The translations under genes and the position numbers were made by a program. Positions 52,833-60,453 of a DNA stretch of 64,000 nucleotides are shown piece by piece (within the stretch, counting starts at the first letter, position 1; each line of letters opens with the position of its first letter). The stretch spans positions 16,418 through 80,417 of the forward strand of contig CAJUKD010000012.1 in the NCBI GenBank assembly GCA_910587235.1, written 5' to 3'. This DNA is from an uncultured Muribaculaceae bacterium (GTDB taxonomy: Bacteria > Bacteroidota > Bacteroidia > Bacteroidales > Muribaculaceae). The notes under the pieces were generated by a model that made no database searches, had not been told where the DNA came from, and was given only the letters and a program-made list of their open reading frames with translations.

Positions 52833-54346
52833 GGGGTGAGGATTCCGAAAAACAGGAGGCCAAGCCCCGAGACAGACAAAAAGAAAAAGCCGACCATTAC
52901 CGCCTGTTTAATCAAGCGTTAACCACCCTTTACGAGCCGCAGGTGCTTGCCCTCGCCGGAGGTGTCGGACGTGTGGAGTTCAACCGTGATGTGTTCGACC
53001 GCGCCGTGCGCGAGGTCTTCGCTCGTGGCGGCTTCTCCCCGGATATGCTTGCCGACCCCGCCGTGCGACCGCTCGTCGAGGAGACGTACAACGCGCTTAA
53101 CCGCGCCGTCGATACGGCCATCAATACCGAGACCCCGCCGGAACTGACCGCCGCGCTCCAAAACAACGCTTTCATATTCTCCGGCTTCAAGACCTACCAT
53201 TCACTCTCGGAGGTCGGCCTTGCGCTCACCGATGCGGACGGCCATGTGAAGCCTTTCGACACGTTCCGCAAGGACGTGGAGGCCATTGATGCCCGGTATA
53301 ACACCAACTATCTCTATGCCGAGTATAACCATGCCGTCCACACCTCGCAGATGGCCGTTAAATGGCACGATTTCGTGGCCGACGGCGACCGCTACAACCT
53401 GCAATACCGTACCGCAGGGGATGAAAGGGTGCGCTCGGAACACGCCGCGCTCGACAATATCACGCTCCCGCCGTCTGACCCGTTTTGGCGCGACTATCTG
53501 CCGCCGAATGGTTGGAATTGCCGCTGCGACGTGGATCAGGTGCTGCGCGATGATTACCCGATGTCCGACCCGGAGACGGCCAAAGCCGCCGGGGACGCTT
53601 GCACCGATGAGCCGAAAGCCCGGATGTTCCGTTACAATGCCGGACGCGAGATGACACTGTTCCCCAAGAAACATCCATATCTCCCCAAGGGGTGCGGCTC
53701 TTGCGACGGTCGCCTCAATCTTGCTTACGACCCCAAGCGTGAACAGTGCCGGGTCTGCCGTGTCGTTCACGAGCAGCAGCGCAGGGTCGAGGCAAAGCGG
53801 CTCTATGACCGTCTTTCAAAGGACAGCAAGTATCGGGGTGTGGAGTATGACCCGGTGTCCGGCGGCATGACCGCCGCCCATGTGGGACACAATACCACAT
53901 CCAATAATGCACAGGTTCTGCGGTGGGGCATGACAGGCGCGGATCTTGAAAATGAGGTGCAGCGGCTTCTGTTCCAAAGCGGCCATTCGGCTATCCTCTG
54001 CGACGAGAGCAAGAAGAAAAAGGGTCGGACGCTCCCGGCTCTTGATATGCAGCTCGACGGCGTGATGATGGATATTCGCTCTATAACATCGAAAAAAAGG
54101 CATTATGGCTCTGCGCTCCGGGATAAGAACAAGCAGCTTGCGAGATATAATGCCCGCTCTGATGTCCGTATTGCCGCCGATACCGTGTGCCTCTATTTCC
54201 ACGACGGCAGTATGTACCATCCAAGCAAAATTACCAACGGCGTTAAATGGCTTAAACGGCAGACACGACATTTACAGGTAAAGCATATTGTCTGTGTGGT
54301 GCGAAAGGAGGACGGCTCGGCAGATATTCGCCTACATGATGTATAG
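52826..54346 (+). CDS. MuF head morphogenesis protein with C-terminal nuclease-toxin-like domain
   Basis: 506 codons open in the -1 frame after the portal; a GTG-initiated form at 52943 would have 467. Family-like sequence already begins before that GTG (ADHYRLFNQALTTLYEPQVLAL), arguing for frameshift or a non-standard start. The MuF core is LQYRTAGDERVRSEHAALDNITLPPSDPFWRDYLPPNGWNCRCDV. A Cys cluster follows (KGCGSC, CRVC). From about 53,831 the last 171 residues form a separate domain: LENEVQRLLFQSGHSAIL, LPALDMQLDGVMMDIRSITS, as in PD-(D/E)xK or CdiA-type nuclease toxins of polymorphic MuF proteins. No immunity gene is certain. Confidence 0.8.
   Translation, partial: RVGGEDSEKQEAKPRDRQKEKADHYRLFNQALTTLYEPQVLALAGGVGRVEFNRDVFDRAVREVFARGGFSPDMLADPAVRPLVEETYNALNRAVDTAINTETPPELTAALQNNAFIFSGFKTYHSLSEVGLALTDADGHVKPFDTFRKDVEAIDARYNTNYLYAEYNHAVHTSQMAVKWHDFVADGDRYNLQYRTAGDERVRSEHAALDNITLPPSDPFWRDYLPPNGWNCRCDVDQVLRDDYPMSDPETAKAAGDACTDEPKARMFRYNAGREMTLFPKKHPYLPKGCGSCDGRLNLAYDPKREQCRVCRVVHEQQRRVEAKRLYDRLSKDSKYRGVEYDPVSGGMTAAHVGHNTTSNNAQVLRWGMTGADLENEVQRLLFQSGHSAILCDESKKKKGRTLPALDMQLDGVMMDIRSITSKKRHYGSALRDKNKQLARYNARSDVRIAADTVCLYFHDGSMYHPSKITNGVKWLKRQTRHLQVKHIVCVVRKEDGSADIRLHDV
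52906..52922. repeat. 11-bp-phased GTTTRA-like pair, copy 5
   Basis: GTTTAA 52906 and CGTTAA 52917. It is weaker than the other copies and lies in coding DNA between the portal stop and the GTG of the MuF frame. Confidence 0.3.
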
Positions 54347-54350
54347 GCAT

Positions 54351-54372
54351 AAAAAAAGCCCGCAGCGCGGGC
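54351..54372 (-). terminator. Leftward terminator inside the rightward late operon
   Basis: GCGGGC/GCCCGC with a 3-base loop, followed on the minus strand by seven T (54357-54351). No leftward gene ends here, so it may stop early leftward transcripts from entering the late operon as antisense. Confidence 0.7.
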
Positions 54373-54475
54373 AGGTTGCCGCCTCCTCGAAAGAACCCAC
54401 AGCGGCCTCCTATGGGATTGCAAAGATAGACATTCTTTTTCATACAACAAAATAAACCCCAACACTTTCAACAAA

Positions 54476-54688
54476 ATGGACGAAAAAATAACAGTTACAG
54501 CCGAGTTCTCGCAGACCGATGTCGCCGCAGCCCTTATGTGTCTCGGCGAGGAATTGACCCCGGAAAGATGGGAGCAGGTCAAGGCCGCTCCCTCAAAGAT
54601 AGATTTTCAGAAGATAGAGGACAAGTCCGACCGTATGCAGGTCAAACTCGGCCTTATCTCCCTGCTGTTTCTGAATCTCGCCGATTAG
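54476..54688 (+). CDS. Small acidic protein, unknown
   Basis: 70 residues: TVTAEFSQTDVAAALMCLGEELTPERWEQVKAAPSKIDFQKIEDKSDRMQ then hydrophobic LISLLFLNLAD. It is the first gene after the MuF-toxin-like protein, from which it is separated by 130 bases. An immunity role is possible by position only; a head/tail joining role is equally possible. Confidence 0.55.
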   Translation: MDEKITVTAEFSQTDVAAALMCLGEELTPERWEQVKAAPSKIDFQKIEDKSDRMQVKLGLISLLFLNLAD

Positions 54689-54700
54689 ATCCGCGCCGCC

Positions 54701-55171
54701 ATGCCACGCAACATTTACGACGATATTCTGAGCGATGCCCGCGTGAAGCTCACGGAGCTGTTCAAGGACAATTTCCGGCAGCAGGGTTTCTTCGGCGAGA
54801 AGTGGGTGGCGACAAAGGCGAGCAAGACAAACAAACGCGGACGCGGCTCTATCCTTATCGTTACCGGGGCGATGCGACGCTCCATCCGTTCGATGATCCG
54901 GGGAATGGCCGTGGTCTTCACCTCCGACCGACCATATACAGCCCTGCACAACGAGGGCGGCAATTTCGCCGTTACCGTCCGCTCCCACTCGCGCACGTCT
55001 AAGAAGACCGGGAACACATACACCGTGCGCTCACATTCCCGGCAGATGAATATGCCGCAACGCCAGTTCATAGGCGACCACGAAAAGGTGCAGCAAGCCC
55101 TCGGCGACATTGTTTTCAAACGGCTGCAGGAGTTCTCGCAACGCCTTGCCGATGACTTTAACCGACATTGA
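54701..55171 (+). CDS. Phage virion morphogenesis protein (gpG / tail completion type)
   Basis: 156 residues, basic. QQGFFGEKWVATKASKTNKRGRGSILIVTGAMRRSIRSM and FTSDRPYTALHNEGG, followed by MPQRQFIGDHEKV near 127, match the Mu gpG/P2 gpS family that completes the tail or head-tail joint. Confidence 0.85.
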   Translation: MPRNIYDDILSDARVKLTELFKDNFRQQGFFGEKWVATKASKTNKRGRGSILIVTGAMRRSIRSMIRGMAVVFTSDRPYTALHNEGGNFAVTVRSHSRTSKKTGNTYTVRSHSRQMNMPQRQFIGDHEKVQQALGDIVFKRLQEFSQRLADDFNRH

Positions 55172-55172
55172 T

Positions 55173-55775
55173 ATGAGATTACGCATTTTTACCGATTTAG
55201 AGGCGCGTCTGTCGCGTGTCCGTCTCGTGGATGACAAATATATCTACTGCCGACCTAAACGCGACCCTGACGCAAAATTACCGGGAGTTCCGGCCATTAA
55301 CCATGTCGGCCTGTGGAACGAGAATACGGCACGTCTCACGCAGATGCGTCCGTTCAACCCGCCGGGAATCTTCGTGGAGTTTCTCCCGGTGCTGTGGTCG
55401 CCGCTCTCTCGCGGTGCGGTGCATGGCGATATGACTGTGAGGCTGCATTTCGTAACGGCCACGCTCGCGCAGACCGACACGCCTTACCGCGACGAGGCTC
55501 TGCGCCGCTTCCGGCTGATCCGCGCCGTCAAACTCGCCTTGAACGGCTTTTCGGGTGGCGCGGATGAACAGGGACGCAGTTTCTCGCAGTTCCAATATTC
55601 CGGCTCGGACACCGACCACAACCATGAGCAGATATGCGAGGATTTGGAGGAGTGGCGAACCCACTGCATAGACTGTTCGGCCTCCGTCGATGACGGCTAC
55701 ATTCTCACACCGCGCAATGTTACCCTTGACACAGGCGACATCTTCGCCGACGCTTTCTCCGAGGAGATGGTATAG
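55173..55775 (+). CDS. Tail terminator-like late protein
   Basis: 200 residues. Start at MRLRIFTDLEARLSRVRLVDDKYIYC (55173), overlapping the preceding stop context by one base gap. Beta strands (FLPVLWSPLSRGAVHGDMTVRLHFVTATLAQTD) and a helix fit a tail-terminator or tail-completion protein (Mu gp37-like position). It ends the rightward late operon. Confidence 0.55.
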   Translation: MRLRIFTDLEARLSRVRLVDDKYIYCRPKRDPDAKLPGVPAINHVGLWNENTARLTQMRPFNPPGIFVEFLPVLWSPLSRGAVHGDMTVRLHFVTATLAQTDTPYRDEALRRFRLIRAVKLALNGFSGGADEQGRSFSQFQYSGSDTDHNHEQICEDLEEWRTHCIDCSASVDDGYILTPRNVTLDTGDIFADAFSEEMV

Positions 55776-55780
55776 ACACA

Positions 55781-55814
55781 ACACCGCCCGCAGTTTCGGT
55801 TCTGCGGGCGGTGT
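55781..55814. terminator. Bidirectional terminator between late and early operons
   Basis: A 13-bp perfect stem (55781-55793 with 55802-55814) followed by CGCTTT on the plus strand. It also contains GCGGGCGGTGTCG (55804-55816), identical to 13 of the 14 bases of the DGR IMH. Confidence 0.75.
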
Positions 55815-55819
55815 CGCTT

Positions 55820-56068
55820 TCATTCCCCCATGTCTATGTCGTCGAACAGGGAGGGCTGTGTGTCGCGGGGCTTGTCGGAGAATCCCTCCAGCCCACGCCG
55901 AAGATAGCTGAGGAACGTGTGGTAACACATCGGATAGACAGGGTACACAAAATGCCTCCACACCTGTTTGTAGCATTTCGCAAGGTTGCCCTCCTCGTAA
56001 TGCTCGCGGGTGATGTCGCAGACGTGCTGTATGCGCAGGAGTGTATTTTTGTGAGGTTTTGTCGCCAT
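55820..56068 (-). CDS. Small early protein, unknown
   Basis: 82 residues, helical and basic (LLRIQHVCDITREHYEEGNLAKCYKQVWRHFVYPVYPMCYHTFLSYLRRGL) with an acidic tail (PSLFDDIDMGE). The last gene of the leftward early operon. The pattern suggests a small nucleic-acid-binding or regulatory protein; no family recognised. Confidence 0.6.
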   Translation of the reverse strand: MATKPHKNTLLRIQHVCDITREHYEEGNLAKCYKQVWRHFVYPVYPMCYHTFLSYLRRGLEGFSDKPRDTQPSLFDDIDMGE

Positions 56069-56085
56069 GTGAAGAATTTAACCGC

Positions 56086-56093
56086 TATCTTTG
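56086..56093 (+). promoter_or_regulatory. Plus-strand promoter-like box, near-repeat of the one at 30557
   Basis: GAATTTAACCGCTATCTTTGC matches the core of the plus-strand promoter at 30546-30565. The expected transcript would start in the 88-base gap between two leftward early genes with a 6-bp hairpin (CAACAC/GTGTTG, 56095-56114). The TTG is 24 bases upstream, longer than ideal. Confidence 0.4.
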
Positions 56094-56156
56094 CAACACG
56101 TTCCACGGTGTTGCCCGTTGTCAAGCGATTTATCCTTGCGGCGGGCGCGCTTCTTT

Positions 56157-56375
56157 TCATGGCCTTGCTTTCTTTTTGTCGTAAGGCTCGACCGTTACGA
56201 ACCCCTCGATATGTTTACTCACTAATCCCGAACCGCCGCATACCGGGCAGATTTCTTTATGTCTGCCTGTGTGGTTTCCGGCTTTGTCGAATTCCTCGAC
56301 TATCGCCATACCCTCGGCCTTGCAGTTGCGGCACACCTCTATGGTGTCGCGGGCAAACTCCGTGCGCTTTCCCAT
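56157..56375 (-). CDS. Small zinc-ribbon protein
   Basis: 72 residues with CRNCKAEG (about 15) and CPVCGGSG (about 43), two CxxC pairs as in the DnaJ zinc ribbon. Mu Com, the translational activator of mom, is also a small zinc-finger protein, but there is no closer likeness. Located in the early operon next to Gam. Confidence 0.7.
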   Translation of the reverse strand: MGKRTEFARDTIEVCRNCKAEGMAIVEEFDKAGNHTGRHKEICPVCGGSGLVSKHIEGFVTVEPYDKKKARP

Positions 56376-56379
56376 AAGG

Positions 56380-56892
56380 CTATCCCTCCGATTTGGGTTC
56401 TACAAAGAATGTCTCGTCCTGCACCACGTCGATGCAGCAGGCTTCCATCACTACCTTGCACTCGTCAAGGTCGCGCTCGGTAAGGAGTTTGTCCTTTGCC
56501 ACCTCCTCGACCATGCGCACGTAGTTCTTGCCTTTGATTTTGAGCAGTTCGAGAATCCCTGCCCACGTCATGCCCTTGCGGGCTTTCAGCTTGGGATTGC
56601 CTGTGCGGAAGCCGAGGATGCCGTGCGTGGTCTCCATGCTCTTGCGCTTGGTGAACAGTTCCTCGCGGTTCTCTACCGCGAACACCTGCATTTTCTCGAA
56701 TGCGGCCTTTTTCTCCGCGTCGAGTTCGGCCAGTCGGTCGGCGTAGTCCTCGCGGATTTCCACGAGTTTGCCGTCCATTTCGGCGGTGAGTGATCGCTGC
56801 TTTGCGTCGGCGTCGGCGTATGCTCTGAAAGCCTCCTCCATCGCCTCGCGGCTTACGCCGCTGATGATTGTTTTCTTTTCTCTTTTTGCCAT
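56380..56892 (-). CDS. gam: Host-nuclease inhibitor Gam-like protein
   Basis: 170 residues. A long N-terminal helix pair (EEAFRAYADADAKQRSLTAEMDGKLVEIREDYADRLAELDAEKKAAFEKM, about 16-65) then the conserved THGILGFRTGNPKLKARKGMTWAGILELL near 90, the Mu Gam signature. It binds DNA ends like Ku and protects phage DNA from exonucleases. Its start follows a phased GTTTRA array by ten bases. Confidence 0.88.
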   Translation of the reverse strand: MAKREKKTIISGVSREAMEEAFRAYADADAKQRSLTAEMDGKLVEIREDYADRLAELDAEKKAAFEKMQVFAVENREELFTKRKSMETTHGILGFRTGNPKLKARKGMTWAGILELLKIKGKNYVRMVEEVAKDKLLTERDLDECKVVMEACCIDVVQDETFFVEPKSEG

Positions 56893-56901
56893 TTCTCTGT
56901 T

Positions 56902-56929
56902 GTTTAATTGATTTTTGAATGGTTATTAA
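56902..56929. repeat. 11-bp-phased GTTTRA-like array, copy 6
   Basis: GTTTAA 56902, TTTTGA 56913, TATTAA 56924, in the gap before gam; the last unit is degenerate. Confidence 0.45.
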
Positions 56930-57177
56930 AATGGTGGTTGTCTCTCTTTGAGTTTTGTTATCAGCGCATCGGCCATTTTTACGGCCACTTCCGCGATTTC
57001 CTCGTAGGTGGGTCGTTCCTCGACGGGTCGGGATAGATAAAGCCCCGTGCAGTAGGTAGACACGTCGCGGGCGACATCCATGCGGTAGCGTTCCCAGTCT
57101 GTTTTGTTCTGATCTGCCATTTTGCGGTTCATTGCTATCACCGCGTCCATGTATTGTTTTTCAATAACTGTCATCAT
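56926..57177 (-). CDS. Small early protein, unknown
   Basis: 83 residues, helical (EKQYMDAVIAMNRKMADQNKTDWERYRMDVARDVSTYCTGLYLS, then TYEEIAEVAVKMADALITKLKERQ). Starts three bases after the methyltransferase stop. No recognised domain. Confidence 0.6.
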   Translation of the reverse strand: MMTVIEKQYMDAVIAMNRKMADQNKTDWERYRMDVARDVSTYCTGLYLSRPVEERPTYEEIAEVAVKMADALITKLKERQPPF

Positions 57178-57180
57178 CTT

Positions 57181-58407
57181 TTATATTTTTAGGTATGATA
57201 GAATGTGCTTTATTACCTCGACCGTCCAACCGTTGCCCAACATTTTGTACTGTTGCGTCGCAGAGCATTCCCACATGTACCATTCGGGGATTGTCTGCAA
57301 CCTTGCGCACTCTGTGGGGGTCATGCGGCGCAGTATGTCGCCGGGCAGTATCACTATCGGCGCGTGGCCGGGACGTGATGAACATAGTGCCGGAGAGATT
57401 CCGTCTGCTGAGTAGACCCGGTTCTGCTGATACGGCTGCTTGCCGCCGCTCTCCGTAGAGGGATTTACCTGCCTTACCATGCGACGGCAGACTATATTGT
57501 TCTGTTCCCAGGCATTCGCGGTCAAGGTGGGGGATTTTTCGGTGTAGACCGTGCAGCCTTTATCGCCACGTGGCCGTTGTAGGATTATATCCATGTCGGA
57601 ATGATTGCCGCACCCATGCCCTCCGACTGTGAGGCAGGAGGCTTTCAATTGGTCGCGTTTGACATATCCGCGTCGGTCTATTTTCACAATGTCATACATC
57701 TCTTTTCCGCCGACCCTCACGGCAATGCTTTTGTCGGCGGGTGTCTTGATGGTAAGGCCGAACCCCCTGCCGTTTCTCTCGTTGCGTTCCTTGTGGGCTA
57801 TGAGGTTGCGCAGCACTTTATCCGTGATATGGTATTTTTCGTCCACCTCGTCCTCCAATATGTCGGCGAGATACAGGCCACGGTCGGCGGGTTGTGGTAT
57901 GTCGGTGTAACTCTCAAAGAGATTTACAGGAGCGGTGCGTATGTTGCTCCAATACAACCTCACGCGGTTCTGCGCCGATACAAGCGCGGAGTTTATGACT
58001 ACAGGACGGAGACCGCCGAGGTGTCTTGTTATAATATCCTCACTTGTCCGCTTCATTCTCACGTTTTCAAGCAGAAATTTTGTCGTGGGAGCGGCTTGGC
58101 GCAGTATGCGGTGAAATTCAAAGAACAGAGCGGAGCGCGGGTCGTCGAAATTCAGTTGCTTGCCCGCCATGCTGAAACCTTGACAGGGTGATCTGGCAAG
58201 TATCAAGTCTATTTTCGGGAGCGAGCGGAGATCCACACCGCGCACGTCTCCCAACTGGATTGTGCCGGGGAAGTTGAGCCGCGTCTGCGCGATGCAGAAC
58301 TTGTCTATCTCGGAGGCATAGTATGCGTCCACCGAGATTCCGAGTTCCCGCAGGGCTATCTGCCCGCAGCTCATTCCGTCAAATAGACTTAATACTGTCA
58401 TACCCAT
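57181..58407 (-). CDS. DNA cytosine-C5 methyltransferase
   Basis: 408 residues. Motif I LSLFDGMSCGQIAL, catalytic Cys75 in ARSPCQGFSMAG (motif IV), ENVRM (motif VI), QNRVRLYW (motif VIII), then a target-recognition region from about 190 to 330 and RRMTPTECARLQ with YKMLGNGWTVEVIKHIL (motifs IX-X). A solitary enzyme with no restriction partner, so it most likely protects phage DNA or changes host expression. Starts two bases before the GemA stop. Recognition sequence unknown. Confidence 0.93.
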   Translation of the reverse strand: MGMTVLSLFDGMSCGQIALRELGISVDAYYASEIDKFCIAQTRLNFPGTIQLGDVRGVDLRSLPKIDLILARSPCQGFSMAGKQLNFDDPRSALFFEFHRILRQAAPTTKFLLENVRMKRTSEDIITRHLGGLRPVVINSALVSAQNRVRLYWSNIRTAPVNLFESYTDIPQPADRGLYLADILEDEVDEKYHITDKVLRNLIAHKERNERNGRGFGLTIKTPADKSIAVRVGGKEMYDIVKIDRRGYVKRDQLKASCLTVGGHGCGNHSDMDIILQRPRGDKGCTVYTEKSPTLTANAWEQNNIVCRRMVRQVNPSTESGGKQPYQQNRVYSADGISPALCSSRPGHAPIVILPGDILRRMTPTECARLQTIPEWYMWECSATQQYKMLGNGWTVEVIKHILSYLKI

Positions 58408-58408
58408 A

Positions 58409-58876
58409 TCAGTTCAGAAGATTGTTGTCCGCACCGAACCGTGCCGTGTATGCTATCTTTCCGACCACCTCGTTCACACTCTTTGCATCTTTCTGTTTGC
58501 GCAGGAACATGTTGTAGATGGTGGTGAGCCGTTCAAGAGAGATTTTGTTGAAATTGTCGGTCTTTGCCGCTTGACACGCCACGCCTTTTATGTAGTTTAT
58601 CCCCTCGTCGCCTTTGCCGATCATGCGCAGCCAACCTCCGATGGCCGCTATCACGCGCTTGCGCATCTTGTCTGTTTTAGCATCCTCCGGGTTCAGTATC
58701 TCGTTGAGGTGGTCGCAGAGTTCCAAGAGTTCCGCGTTTGTAAGATCCTTGCTGCTCTCCACGCCGTAGCCGGATATAAGAGCCAGTTTCATGTCCGCGT
58801 CCATGTTGAGCCGGGCGCAGAGCGTGTGGAATTTTTTAAGCAGCCACTTCTGCTGTTGTGCCGTAACTGTTGCCAT
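58409..58876 (-). CDS. GemA/Gp16 family regulatory protein
   Basis: 155 residues. TAQQQKWLLKKFHTLCARLN, then LTNAELLELCDHLNEI and RKRVIAAIGGWLRMIGKG fit the DUF1018/GemA-Gp16 family of Mu-like phages, which alters host gene expression and DNA topology. Basic and helical. Confidence 0.85.
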   Translation of the reverse strand: MATVTAQQQKWLLKKFHTLCARLNMDADMKLALISGYGVESSKDLTNAELLELCDHLNEILNPEDAKTDKMRKRVIAAIGGWLRMIGKGDEGINYIKGVACQAAKTDNFNKISLERLTTIYNMFLRKQKDAKSVNEVVGKIAYTARFGADNNLLN

Positions 58877-58888
58877 AATATCTCGTTT

Positions 58889-59542
58889 TTATTGGTTGGT
58901 CTCCTTGTCTATTATTTGAGCGTAGTATTTGGCCGCACCCTCCGGCCATATCACAAACTCCTCGCCGCCTCCCTCCGCGGTGGCAAAGCGGGTCGTGGGG
59001 TATGCCTTGAAACCCTCCACGCGGATCTTCACCTCGGCCAGTTTGCGGACGTGCCGCGCCACCGCCGGATAGGGCTTGCCGTTTTCCTCGTGGGCGATGA
59101 AGATGAAAAGTTTGTCGGGGAATTCGTCCATAAGCGAGGCAAAGGTGCTGCGCGTGAATCCCACGAGCGCGGTTATGGAATCTATCACCACCACCTGCGG
59201 GCTTTTGCGCTTGCGCAGCCTCTCGCGCAGAGCGGGTATCTGCTCCTTTGAGTAGACCACTACCTTGTTGCCGACATCGGCCATGTTCGCGTCTATCCAT
59301 GAGTTCTTGAATGAGAGCGACAGCCCTTGCTCTATGGTGTCGTAGGCGGCTTTATCCACAAACCGGGTCAGATAGGCAAGAAGCGAGAGCGCGAAGTGGG
59401 TCTTGCCGCTGCCGCTCTCCCCGAAGATGATCCATGCGCCGCGCAGCTCCGGCTTTCCGAATGTGGCGAGCCACTCCCCGGTGAAGTCGGCGACATTGAA
59501 ATTCGCGTCGCACACGTTGCGGTTGCTTAATGCCTTTGCCAT
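58889..59542 (-). CDS. RecA-like phage ATPase
   Basis: 217 residues. Walker A GESGSGKT (about 42-49), Walker B VVVIDSITAL near 117, and a helicase/RecA-type core. Family 'phage nucleotide-binding' proteins are found in early operons of many phages. It may help replication or recombination. Preceded directly by a phased GTTTRA array. Confidence 0.8.
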   Translation of the reverse strand: MAKALSNRNVCDANFNVADFTGEWLATFGKPELRGAWIIFGESGSGKTHFALSLLAYLTRFVDKAAYDTIEQGLSLSFKNSWIDANMADVGNKVVVYSKEQIPALRERLRKRKSPQVVVIDSITALVGFTRSTFASLMDEFPDKLFIFIAHEENGKPYPAVARHVRKLAEVKIRVEGFKAYPTTRFATAEGGGEEFVIWPEGAAKYYAQIIDKETNQ

Positions 59543-59543
59543 T

Positions 59544-59571
59544 GTTTAATTGGTGTTTGACCGGGGTTTAA
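59544..59571. repeat. 11-bp-phased GTTTRA-like array, copy 7
   Basis: GTTTAA 59544, GTTTGA 59555, GTTTAA 59566, exact 11-base steps, filling the whole gap between the MuB-like gene and the RecA-like gene and overlapping the MuB stop. Confidence 0.65.
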
Positions 59572-60422
59572 CCCTCGGCTGATTTCAGTTTGAGGGCGCA
59601 CACAAGGCGTTTTACGCGCCGCAGGTCATTGTCGGCATCGTCAATGATACGTTCTATCTCCCGGCGGTCTTCAAGGCCGTTGGCGGTGCATACGGCCTTT
59701 ATGTCGCCCCGGTTCACAACAGGCATCGGTATGAATTTGCGGCCTATACGTGAGTATATCTCCTTGTAGCCTTTGCGGTTGTTCACCACTCCGCGCTCTA
59801 TCCGCTTTTTGAGGTATTGCGTGGCGCAGAGGACGATTCCCACGGTATCTTCCAGTTTGTTGTATATGGTGATGAAGAAGTGCAGCACTTGGTCGGAGAG
59901 TTTGTCGGCCTCGTCCAACACTATCAGAACCCCCTCGCGGCGTTTGAGCTGCCGTATGGCCTCGCGCATCATGTCGGCCACCGTCGAGCCGCCGGGTTCT
60001 GTGCCGAGGCTCTGCAGCAGCTCTCCGAGGAACTCCTTGCGGTTCCAATATTCGGAGCAGCTCAGCGCGATCACGTTCCTGTTGCCTCCGGCATATACCT
60101 TTATCGCCTGACTTTTGCCGCAGCCCGCGTCGCCTGTTACGGCCATCACGAGCGAGTGCCGCTGCGCGTCGGTCAATACCTGCGTCATGCGCCTGTAACC
60201 CTCGGTCTCTATCACGACCCAGTTGCGCGGGTCATAGCCGATTTGGTTGCCTACCGTGCGCCACATGTCGTCGGAGATTAGATCCCAGTTGCCGTTGAGT
60301 ATCTGGCTCACGGTGGCCGCGCTCACGCCACGCAGGGATTTGGCGGCAGCGTTTTGGCTCTCCTTGCTGTCTACATACGTCCGCAGTTTGGCGGCTATGG
60401 CTTCTTTTTCTGTCTGTTTCAT
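59568..60422 (-). CDS. MuB-like transposition ATPase
   Basis: 284 residues. N-terminal helix-turn-helix (NAAAKSLRGVSAATVSQILNG, about 24-44), Walker A GDAGCGKS (97-104), Walker B VLIVLDEADKL near 165, sensor region YSRIGRKFIPM. This AAA+ protein chooses target DNA and activates MuA. It lies 31 bases downstream of the transposase gene. Confidence 0.93.
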   Translation of the reverse strand: MKQTEKEAIAAKLRTYVDSKESQNAAAKSLRGVSAATVSQILNGNWDLISDDMWRTVGNQIGYDPRNWVVIETEGYRRMTQVLTDAQRHSLVMAVTGDAGCGKSQAIKVYAGGNRNVIALSCSEYWNRKEFLGELLQSLGTEPGGSTVADMMREAIRQLKRREGVLIVLDEADKLSDQVLHFFITIYNKLEDTVGIVLCATQYLKKRIERGVVNNRKGYKEIYSRIGRKFIPMPVVNRGDIKAVCTANGLEDRREIERIIDDADNDLRRVKRLVCALKLKSAEG

Positions 60423-60453
60423 TTCCTATATTAGTTTTATGATTATCCGTTAA

